Assembly: GCF_019393635.1 (NCBI RefSeq)
Contig: NC_057867.1
Coordinates: 5,156,821 to 5,220,820 of the forward strand
From: Dromiciops gliroides
Lineage: Eukaryota > Chordata > Mammalia > Microbiotheria > Microbiotheriidae
Length of the DNA: 64,000 bases
Reading direction: 5' to 3'
Below, piece after piece: positions 55,565 through 64,000 of the stretch. A program made the translations under genes and the position numbers. The notes below the pieces were generated by a model. The model was not told where the DNA came from and ran no database searches. It saw only the letters and a program-made list of their open reading frames with translations. Positions within the stretch are counted from its first letter, which is position 1, and each line of letters opens with the position of its first letter.

Positions 55565-57712
55565 TCCCACCTTACCTTTCCAGCCTGCTGACAATTCACA
55601 TTGCTCCATGGTCTCTCTGATCCAACAGGGCTTGCCTCCCTTGGTGTTCCTCTCAGATGCTGCTCCAGACACAGCTGACATTTTCTATGGCTTTCAACTT
55701 GGCCTAGGCTTGGCCTGATCTGTCCCTGTCACCATCCCAGCTTACCTGGTTTACTCTGATGTTACCACCTGGAAGTGGCCTGTCTCCATCTCCCACAATA
55801 CCAATGCTTTTGACTCGTAGATTACCTTCCATTTACCCTGAAGATATGCTGAGTGTCTGTAGTTTCTGGAATGTTTGAAATATGATCTCTTTATGCCTGT
55901 CTTTATCGTCCCACTGCTTAGCATATTGCCTGCCACTTCTCAATAAAGTTTTGTTGACTTGCCTTCTGGAATCCCGTATTACTGTTTGGGGTGCCCTCAT
56001 CCTCCCAGTCCATCTAGAAGACAACTCCCCCACCATCTCCAATTCCTGACTCGGTCCAACTGTACACAGAACATCTATTGGCACATTCCATCCTATCTTC
56101 CCAGTGTATCTTTGTTCTTCCTTGAACACACCTCTCAGACGCATCCCCTTCTTTCCACTCCACCCTGGTGTAAGCCCTCATTACCTCTCTTCCTGACAAC
56201 AGCAAAGGCCTTCTGCTTGTTTCCTCAACCTCAAGTCACTTCCCAGTCCACTTTCCACTCACCTACCAGAGGGATCTCTCAGCTCATGTCTGACCTTGTC
56301 AATCACCTACTCTATAAATGCCAGCACTTTCCTATTAACCCAAAGTTCCAATACAAAAACCTGTTTTCTCTTCTCGTACAGACACTGTCCTGATTCAGTC
56401 TCTCAGCATGTCTCCTGTGGTCAAGAGCATTTGCATTCACGTTCTGCTTTTCTCCCACCACTCTGCTGCCCAATTTGGATTCCACAAGCTCACAACTCGC
56501 CCCACTGGCCCTTGCTCCCAGCCCTCAGCCTCTCCTGAACTCTCTCAAATTTCTTGCCTCCATATTACTTCCCAGATTACACATGGAGTCCCAGGGTTGG
56601 CTTCTCATACTCTTTGCTGCCTTCCTAGAGCTGAGTCTAACCATCTCACTCCCCTGTTCTCTAAATTTCAGTGGCTCCCTATTACCTACACAAGGAAAAC
56701 TTAAAGTCTTCTGTTTATCTCTTAATGCTCTCCACAATCTTTTTTCCTTTTTAACTTTCCTGTCTTGTACTTTACACTACTCCACAGACCCTCTCTTCCC
56801 ACAACACTGATCTCCTTGCTGGTCCTCCCAAAGGACATGCCTTCTATACTCTATCCATTTCCTAGAGCTTTCTCCCATGAATACATGTGGGCTATTTGCT
56901 TTCCCTAGTGCCTTACATCCTCAGGGCATATCACATTGTCTGTCAGTCATCTCTGAAAAAATGCTTGTCTGCTCAAAATTCACACATCCCTATTATTGTA
57001 GAATGGGCCACCAACCCCGTATATACCCAGACTCCCCTCCCAACCTCAATGTTTCCACATAGTCCCCTCTCACACTAACTCTCCATAACCAAACTACTAC
57101 CTGATGCCCTTTCTATATTCACAGAATCTCCTATTTCTTCCTTCACAACAATCCCCTATTGTCTGTTCCTTCTCTTCACTCATGCAGCCCAGCATCGCCT
57201 CTCCCATAGATTACTGCCAATAGAATTATCCTTGCTCTCTGTACCTCAAGCCTTTTTCTGATCCAGTCCATTCTCTACTGAGCTGTTGAATTTATCCTAA
57301 TAAAAAGCAGGTCTTATGTCACTGTTGTACACAATCATCTCCAGAAGTTCCCTGTTACCTCCAGGATTAAATACAAAATGATTTGACTTTGAATACTTTT
57401 CACACTCTGGCCACTTCCTACCTTCACAGCCTTCTTCCCCTTTACCTTCTCAATGTACTATTTGACCTCATGACACCAGCTTCCTTGCTCTTCATTCTAC
57501 AAGCCACTCCAACTCTGGACTCTGGGAATTTCAATGGCAGTCCCCCAGTTCTGGAAGGGCAAGGGTCTGCCCTCTTCACTCCCACCTCCTCTCAGATTGT
57601 GACCTCCACAAGATCAGAACTGTCCTTGCCTTTCTTTGCATACCCAACACTTAGCACATGACCTGGCAAAAAGAAGCTCTAAATAAAAGCTGGCTGACTT
57701 GATAGGTTTCTT
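55565..57712 (+). mobile_element. Cluster of L2-type LINE 3' ends, sense
   Basis: Several truncated copies in a row. One ends at ~55,960 (CCCACTGCTTAGCATATTGC, then TCAATAAAGTTTTGTTGAC). Others contain TGACCTTGTCAATCACCTAC (~56,293), TTTCAGTGGCTCCCTATTAC (~56,667), ACCTCCAGGATTAAATACAA (~57,357) and an end at ~57,690 (ACACTTAGCACATGACCTGG, CTCTAAATAAAAGCTGGCTG). These are the ORF end and 3' UTR phrases of L2-like LINEs. None has an intact frame. Confidence 0.8.
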
Positions 57713-57772
57713 TCCCCAGGGCTCCTAGTCTTAGTTACTCAACCTTCACAATATCTCTCTTCACAAATGTTT

Positions 57773-57868
57773 CATCCATCCATCCATCCATCCATCCATC
57801 CATCCATCCATCCATCCATCCATCCATGCATCCATCCATCCATGCATTCATGCATTCATTCATTCATG
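57773..57868. repeat. (ATCC)n microsatellite
   Basis: About 17 CATC/ATCC repeats, then ATGC and ATTC variants towards the right end. Short His/Pro/Ser-rich open frames across it are artefacts. Confidence 0.98.
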
Positions 57869-57876
57869 CTCTTTCA

Positions 57877-58180
57877 TCCATGCACACCAGCCCCTTGCTG
57901 CTTTTCCCTCCTGACAGTCCATCTGTGGACGCTTTTCCTCTTCATTTGTGGCTATTTCTCCTAGTCACTTGGCAGGATTTCTCACTGGACTTGCTCCATT
58001 TACTCACTAGGTGTCTCAGAGATTGAACCATAGAGTGTTCCTCTGATAACTATCTTGGTTTTCTACATTCAGAAGTTTGCCCAAATTTGAGTCTATTATT
58101 TCTCCCATTATCGGGTTGGGCTTTTTGACTCGCCCTGTTCTTGAGAGACCTAGAACCTCCAAGATGTCTCTACCTGCACT
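57877..58180. other. No recognised feature
   Basis: Mixed sequence between the microsatellite and the next tandem array. I see no gene or repeat that I can name. Confidence 0.5.
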
Positions 58181-58186
58181 AACTTG

Positions 58187-60720
58187 AAGATCAATGTTTT
58201 GTTTCTTTGGTTTAGTGCCTGGACATTCCTCATGCTGAAACACCCATCCTCCTCTGGGGCCTCTTCGCCTTGGAACACTGCTCTACCAGGCTGGCCCCTT
58301 TCATCCATTGATGAATCCCTCCTAAGGCTGGGGCCTCCTGAGGCTGGAACATCCATCCACTTCAGTGGCCTCCTCACCCTGGAACATTGCTCCACCAGGC
58401 TGGCCTTCTCCTGCCATGCCTGAGGTCCTCCAGGGGTCACCATTCGAGGATGGCCGCAGATCCCATAACCTTGATTCTGCTTCCAGCACTGTTTCTGAAT
58501 GTCCAGATGTCAATGCAGTGCCTCGGCTGTAGTCTCCCCTTTGCGCCTCTTCCAGTGCATAGGGACTTTCCACGCTGGAACACCCATCCAATTCAGTGGC
58601 CTTCTCACCTTGGAACATCCCTCCACCAGGCTGGCCTCCTTCTGCCATTCCTGAGGTCCTCCAGGGGTCACCATTTCAGGGAGGGGCCCAGGTCATATTG
58701 TCTTGATTCCACTTGGAGCATTCTTTCTGAATTTCCAGACTTCAGTGCAATGCCTCAGCTGTAGCCTCACCCTTGAGCCTCCTTCATTGCCTGGGGACTC
58801 CTCACCCTGGAACATCTCTTCACCACATTGACATCCTTTTGCCATTCCTGAGGTCCTCCAGGGGTCACCATTTCAGGGAGGGGCCCAGGTCACATTTCTG
58901 ACATTGTTTATGAGTATCCAGACTTCATCATAATGCCTCAGCTGTAGTCTCACCCTTGAGCCTCTTCCAGTCACTGGGACCTCCTCATGCTTCCAGCACT
59001 GTTTCTGAATGTCCAGGTGTCAATGTAGTGCCTCAGCTATAGTCTCCCCTTTGAGCCTCTTCCAATGCATAGGGACTCTCCACGCTGGAACACCCATCCA
59101 ATTCAGTGGCCTTCTCACCTTGGAACATCCCTCCACCAGGCTGGCCTCCTTCTGCCATTCCTGAGGTCCTCCAGGGGTCACCATTTCAGGGAGGGGCCCA
59201 GGTCACATAACCTTGATTCCATTTCTGACAATGTTTATGAATGTCCAGACTTCATCATAATGCCTCAGCTGTAGTCTCACCCTTGAGCCTCTTCCAGTCA
59301 CTGGGACCTCCTCATGCTTCCAGCACTGTTTCTGAGTGTCCAGATGTCAATGCAGTGCCTCAGCTATAGTCTCCCCTTTGAGCCTCTTCCAATGCATAGG
59401 GACTCTCCACGCTGGAACACCCATCCAATTCAGTGGCCTTCTCACCTTGGAACATCCCTCCACCAGGCTGGCCTCCTTCTGCCATTCCTGAGGTCCTCCA
59501 GGGGTCACCATTTCAGGGAGGGGCCCAGGTCACATAACCTTGATTCCATTTCTGACAATGTTTATGAATGTCCAGACTTCATCATAATGCCTCAGCTGTA
59601 GTCTCACCCTTGAGCCTCTTCCAGTCACTGGGACCTCCTCATGCTTCCAGCACTGTTTCTGAGTGTCCAGATGTCAATGCAGTGCCTCAGCTATAGTCTC
59701 CCCTTTGAGCCTCTTCCAATGCATAGGGACTCTCCACGCTGGAACACCCATCCAATTCAGTGGCCTTCTCACCTTGGAACATCCCTCCACCAGGCTGGCC
59801 TCCTTCTGCCATTCCTGAGGTCCTCCAGGGGTCACCATTTCAGGGAGGGGCCCAGGTCACATAACCTTGATTCCATTTCTGACAATGTTTATGAATGTCC
59901 AGATTTCATCATAATGCCTCAGCTGTAGTCTCACCCTTGAGCCTCTTCCAGTCGCTGAGACCTCCTCACACCATCCACCTCAGTGGCCTTTTCACACCAG
60001 AACCTCCCTCCTGGTCTCCTGAAGCCCTTCCTGAGGTCTCCATTTCAGGGATGGGTGCAGGTCTCATTACCTTGATTCTGCTTCCTGCAGTGTCTGAATC
60101 TCCAGACATCAATCCAGTGCCTCAGCTGTAGACTCACCCATGAACATCTTTCAGTGCATGGGGACTCTACAGGCTGGAGCATCTGTCCACTTCCATGGCC
60201 TTCTCACCCTGAGACACCCTCGCCGCCTCCTGCCATTCTGAGGTCCTCCATGCATTTCCATGCCAGGGACAGGCCCAGGTTGTATCATTTTGATTCTGTT
60301 TCCAAGAGGGTGTCAGAATTTCTACAAGTCAACACAATCACTCAGCTGTAGCCTCCCCTCAGAGCCTTTCCTGTAGTACCCAAGGACTCCTCATGCTGTA
60401 ACATCCATCCACGTCAGTGGCCTTTTCACACCAGAACATCCCTCCTGCTCTCCTTCAGCCATTCCTGAGGTCCTCCATGGCTCTCCATTTCAGGGATGGG
60501 CGCAGGTCCCATTACCTTGATTCTGCTTCCTGAAAAGCGTCTGAGTCTCCAGACATCAATCCAGTGCCTCAGCTGTAGACTCACCCATGAACATCTTTCA
60601 GTGCATGGGGACTCTACAGGCTGGAGCATCCGTCCACTTCAGTGGCCTTCCAACAATGGATCTGAATTTCCAGGCTTCAAGAAAACACCTCAGCTGTAGT
60701 CTTACCCAGGAACCTCTTTC
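58187..60720. repeat. Tandem array of ~100-240 bp monomers
   Basis: A monomer of about 220-240 bp runs from CCTTGATTCTGCTTCC through GTGCCTCAGCTGTAGTCTC and CACGCTGGAACACCCATCCA to TGAGGTCCTCCAGGGGTCAC. It repeats with a shortened ~100 bp form. The middle (58,987-59,967) is homogeneous. The flanks are more diverged, with a ~445 bp two-monomer repeat visible on the right (60,051 against 60,496). Open frames of up to ~110 codons on both strands repeat with the units and show no domain. Family unknown. Confidence 0.92.
58987..59967. repeat. Homogenised 327 bp higher-order units
   Basis: ATGCTTCCAGCACTGTTTCT starts at 58,987, 59,314 and 59,641, exactly 327 bp apart. The three units are almost identical and each combines one long and one short monomer. 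Confidence 0.95.
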
Positions 60721-61120
60721 ATTGCCCTCGGGTCTGTCCCCAGTTCCTGAGCGTTGCCCATCCTTTCCCATCTGTGTCCGATTTCCACCCCCATGCGTCG
60801 ACCTCCCACGAGTTCATCCTCTCGGTCCAGAAAGGCCTGCACATGCCTGGCCCCAGTTTGTTCCTCCTGCTGCTCTCCATTCTCTGTCCCTACCCTACAC
60901 ATGTCCTTCAACCGTGTTCTAGTCCCCTCCCTCAACATGTGTGAAGCTGCCTTCCTGCCTGTCTTCCTCCCTCGGTCCCTTGTCCACCCCCACGGGCAAA
61001 ATCACATTGCACAGAAATCTCACGTCGAAGTCTGCGAAAGGGTCCACTTCCCTACAGCCGGAACTTCCTGTATATCGTTTTGTTCTTGAAGACGGTACTG
61101 AGACACAACCCGATCTCTCC
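60721..61120. other. No recognised feature
   Basis: C-rich sequence with more CpG (for example GCGTCGAC near 60,795 and CACGTCGAAGTCTGCG near 61,020) than its neighbours. Overlapping open frames of 60-111 codons exist on both strands, but none has a recognisable domain. Confidence 0.45.
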
Positions 61121-61129
61121 ACTCACACA

Positions 61130-61740
61130 GAGTCCACCTCATTACCTCTCTTCTAGACAACAGCAGTAGCCTCCTGCTTATTCTCCCCGCATCCAATCAC
61201 TCCTCACCCCAATCCTTTTTCCATTCACTGAACAAAGGGATCTTCCTAAATTTCATGTCTGACAGCATTATAAAAGATAGAAACAAAAGTGGATCTCTTA
61301 CCTAAAATATTGAATACAAAATCATCTTTACCTCTTAATGTCCTTTCCCACCTGATCTTTTCAACATCCTTAGACTTCAAACTGCTCTCTGAGCTTTGAT
61401 CCAGCAAGCCTATTGGTATTCCTATCAAAGGACTTAACCTTTGCCATGAATTTCCTCATTACCTCCACCTAGACTACTCTATCTGTATGGGTCACAGTTC
61501 CAACATTCCTGGATTGCTTAAAGTCTCAACGACAATGTCACTTGCTGGAAACAGCCTTTCCCTGTTCTTCTGAAAAGTAATGCCTTTCTCTCTCAGATTA
61601 CCTTCCATTCATTTAGATATGCTGAGTGTCCAGAGTTGATTGGGTGTTGTCACGTTGCAAATAAAATGTGATCTCCTCAACAGTAGGGATTATTTTGGCC
61701 CTACTTTGTTTCCACACTACTTAGCACACTTCCTCTTACC
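61130..61740 (+). mobile_element. L2-type LINE 3' end, sense
   Basis: CACCTCATTACCTCTCTTCT, then GACAACAGCAGTAGCCTCCT, then AGATTACCTTCCATTCATTT, GATATGCTGAGTGTCCAGAG and CTACTTAGCACACTTCCTCT parallel the copies at 55,565-57,712. It is diverged and has no intact frame. Confidence 0.75.
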
Positions 61741-61756
61741 TAACAAGTACTTTGGG

Positions 61757-61995
61757 CAGCTAGGTGGCACAGTGGATAGAGTGCCAGGTCTGGAATCAGG
61801 AAGACTCCTCTTCATGAGTTCAAATCTGGCCTCAGACACTTCCCAGCTGTATGACCCTGGGCAAGCCCCTTAACCCTGTTTGATTCAGTTCCTCATCTGT
61901 AAAATGAGCAGGAGAAAGAAATGGAAAACCACTCCATTATCTTTTCCAAGAAAAGCCCAAATGATGACACAAAGAATGGGACACAACAGAAACAA
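61757..61995 (+). mobile_element. MAR1-type SINE, sense (first of cluster)
   Basis: GCAGCTAGGTGGCACAGTGG to TCATCTGTAAAATGAGCAGG and GGAAAACCACTCCATTATCT, with the long MAR1 tail ending in AAACAACGGAACAA. TAACAAGTACTTTGGG precedes it at 61,741-61,756 and recurs at 62,291-62,306, after the next SINE. Confidence 0.95.
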
Positions 61996-62031
61996 CGGAA
62001 CAATACTTAACAACAAAATGTCGTATATACG

Positions 62032-62290
62032 TTTGGAGCAGCTACATGATGCAACACATAGAGCACTGGGTTTGGAATCAGGAAGACTCCTCTTCCTGAG
62101 TTCAAATCTGGTTTCAGACGCTTCCTAGCTGTCTGATCTTGGCTAAGTCCCTTCACCCTGTTTACCTCAGTTTCTTTATCTGTATAATGAGCTGGAGAAA
62201 GAAATGGCGCAGCACTCCAGGATCTTGGCCAAGAAAACCCCAAATGGGATCATGGAGAATCAGGCATGAATGAAACTACTCATCAACCAA
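62032..62290 (+). mobile_element. MAR1-type SINE, sense (second of cluster)
   Basis: GAGCAGCTACATGATGCAAC to ATGAGCTGGAGAAAGAAATG and AAACCCCAAATGGGATCATG. It is followed directly by the TAACAAGTACTTTGGG direct repeat. Confidence 0.93.
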
Positions 62291-62304
62291 TAACAAGTAC
62301 TTTG

Positions 62305-62605
62305 GGAAAGCTACATCACACAATGTATACAGTACCAGTTCTAGAGTTAGGAAGATTCTGGTGGTTCAGTGGATAGAGTGCCAGGTCTGGAATCAGGAAG
62401 ACTTCTCTTCCTGAGTTCAAATCTGGCCTCAGACACTTTTATTACCTGTGTCACCCTGGGCAAGTTAATGAACCTCAGTTTCCTCATCTATAAAATGAGC
62501 AGTAGAAGTCAATGGCAAGTCACTCCAGTATCTTTGCTAAGAAAACACCAAATGGGGTCATGAAGAGTTGGACATGACTGAAAAGTGAACAAATAACATC
62601 AAAAT
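62305..62605 (+). mobile_element. MAR1-type SINE, sense (third, with partial extra head)
   Basis: A weak head at 62,305-62,355 (AAGCTACATCACACAATGTA) runs into a second, better head (GGTTCAGTGGATAGAGTGCC). The body and the tail (AAACACCAAATGGGGTCATG, AAGAGTTGGACATGACTG) follow. The extra head suggests partial tandem duplication or one SINE landing on another. Confidence 0.85.
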
Positions 62606-62639
62606 AAGTACTTATTGAAACACTTGGACTTGCTGATTT

Positions 62640-62880
62640 CCCTATTCTTCTCTGAGGCAACTTAGGTAACCATGAGAACAACTTCCATATCATTTGGGAA
62701 CTGTAATATCAGCTTAATTCAACAGATAGCATCTAGTGGCACATTTTATCCCATCTCCCCAATATATTCTCTTCCTTCCTTGGCCACATCTCTCACATAT
62801 ATCCCCTTCTCTCCACTCACACAGACATCACCCTGGTGACTTCCAAGTTTATTGGGATGATGATGATGATGCCTCATATA
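62640..62880 (+). mobile_element. L2-type LINE fragment, diverged
   Basis: CATATATCCCCTTCTCTCCA, then CTCACACAGACATCACCCTG resembles the L2 phrase before the TTGCAATAGCCTCC region. It is weak and short. Confidence 0.5.
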
Positions 62881-62884
62881 CTAA

Positions 62885-63440
62885 TGGTGCAGTCAACAAG
62901 CAAATCAGACAACATTTATTGAATAAACATTAGGTCACAGGCAGTATATTATATAGTATGGGAATCAAGAATGGCCAAAGGGGTCTTTACCTTGAGGAGC
63001 TAATATTGTAATTGGAGTAGACAACATGCAATCAATTATGGACACTCAGTACATCTACAGGTTAAGCAGGTATTGATATGAGAGGAAATGGCATTAGTAT
63101 CAAGGGGTATAGTGAACGGCTGCTTCTAGAAGGTGATATTTCAGCTGAGAGTTGAACTAGACCCAGGCTAGTCAGGAAGGTGACCAGTTCAAGAATAGTC
63201 TAAGAACCAGTTGATGGAAAATCCATGCAAAATGTAATCTCTGGCAGTGAAGGGTAGGCTTCTTGGATCAGAGAGGTAGTAATGAAGAACTGTAAGGTTT
63301 AAGAAATTTGGAAAGGTAAGGTGGGGACAGATTCAAGCAGTAAGAGTATTTCGTATTGAATTTTGTAATTAATAGAGTGGACTTATATTTGTAGAGTGGC
63401 GTGGCCCATCATGAGCTTTAGGAAGACCCCTTTGGGAGGT
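62885..63440 (+). repeat. Old interspersed repeat, same family as 9,778 (copy 3)
   Basis: GTCAACAAGCAAATCAGACA, then CTTTACCTTGAGGAGCTAAT, AGGTGATATTTCAGCTGAGA and CATGAGCTTTAGGAAGACCC follow the segment order of the copies at 9,778 and 21,838. It is strongly diverged. Confidence 0.65.
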
Positions 63441-63444
63441 GAAA

Positions 63445-64000
63445 TGGAAAACGTCTGACCTTGTCAATCCCCTACCCTGTAAATGCCAGCACTTCCCTAT
63501 TAACCAAAAGATCCACTACAAAAACTTCTCCTTGGCTATGAATGTCTCCTCCACTTTTCTCCTTCATACCTTTCCATTCTGCTAAGAATTTACACTGACC
63601 CATGGAGTCTTTGAACCAACCACACTGGCCTGCTTACCTTTCTTTCCCATGGTCACTGCTTCTCCAGATGCTACATCTGCTATGACTGTCCCTGGTCTCA
63701 CCATGGTCTGGTCTCTCTCTCTCTCTCCATGTCTGTGTCCTGGCTCTCCTGGCTTGCAACAAGTCTCAACTAAGACACCACCACCTGGAAGCAGCCTTCC
63801 TTTTCCCCCTTTTCCCTCTCAGATTACCTGTCATCTACTCTGCAGATGTGATGCCTGGGGGACCATTGTTGCTTGCCTGCCATACCCCTCCAATTACAAT
63901 GGGACTCTTTGGGTCTTCTGTTTCCACACTACCTAGCACACCAGTCTCCTAGTGTGCGTTTATGGTAAAATGTCTGTTGACCTGAATTGTTAAGTTGTCT
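63445..64000 (+). mobile_element. L2-type LINE 3' end, sense
   Basis: GTCTGACCTTGTCAATCCCC and GTAAATGCCAGCACTTCCCT match the copy at 56,288-56,340. It later has CAAGTCTCAACTAAGACACC, CAGATTACCTGTCATCTACT and CACACTACCTAGCACACCAG, and runs to the window edge. Same L2-like subfamily as the 55,565 cluster. Confidence 0.78.

Noticed and set aside
58187-60720. CRISPR-like or zinc-finger-encoding array
   Set aside because: Monomers are contiguous, with no unique spacers, and no frame shows C2H2 spacing. It is an ordinary tandem array in a vertebrate genome.
60754-61122. Possible small exons in the relatively CpG-containing stretch
   Set aside because: Overlapping short frames exist on both strands, with no recognisable domain and no convincing splice sites. 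It may simply be unique DNA.

Overview
The window looks like repeat-dense, gene-poor nuclear DNA from a marsupial. The main evidence is the many copies of a tRNA-headed SINE (head GGCAGCTAGGTGGCGCAGTG, core AGCTGTGTGACCCTGGGCAA). It occurs in a short A-tailed form (WSINE1-like) and in a longer MAR1-like form whose tail matches an RTE/BovB LINE end. Marsupial-type L1 3' ends, L2-type LINE 3' ends and one RTE/BovB fragment agree. The short SINE form hints at an Australasian lineage, but I cannot prove that by eye. I found no intact host protein-coding gene. The long open frames come from low-complexity DNA that rarely spells a stop codon. All family names are from memory of consensus sequences, not a search.

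Layout. 1-4,024: three head-to-tail copies of a ~1.45 kb tandem repeat, followed by a much older diverged copy. 4,302-7,300: a processed, 5'-truncated nucleolin (NCL) pseudogene on the minus strand with an enlarged acidic tract, inserted in the old part of that array, which resumes to ~8,370. 8,370-18,780: a mosaic of MIR-like SINEs, L1 pieces (one with a ~150 bp inverted repeat), degenerate CTGTGTCCC-type minisatellite, an RTE fragment, a broken class I retroviral pol fossil and several SINEs with clear target-site duplications. 18,810-21,670: a ~2.85 kb GAC/GGT/GGC minisatellite with a 327 bp higher-order period and five of six frames open. 21,838-30,800: an old interspersed repeat, L2 3' ends and a long antisense L1 series.

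30,810-55,560: about 25 kb in which the plus strand is almost wholly C/T with A as the main interruption. It is a degenerate array with recurring motifs, local tandem copies and a ~5.5-5.9 kb tandem duplication (copies A and B, partial C), punctuated by L1 3' fragments and SINEs. The SINEs date the duplication: one pair is in both copies, and one SINE is in A while its empty site is in B. 55,565-64,000: a run of L2-type 3' ends, an (ATCC)n microsatellite, a second tandem array (58,187-60,720, 327 bp higher-order unit), a cluster of MAR1-like SINEs and another old interspersed repeat.

Nothing here forms a pathway. The most unusual content is structural: four unrelated tandem arrays in 64 kb, a very long polypyrimidine domain, and a C/T bias on the same strand in most of the repetitive blocks. 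Boundaries of old repeats are approximate, often by tens of bases.
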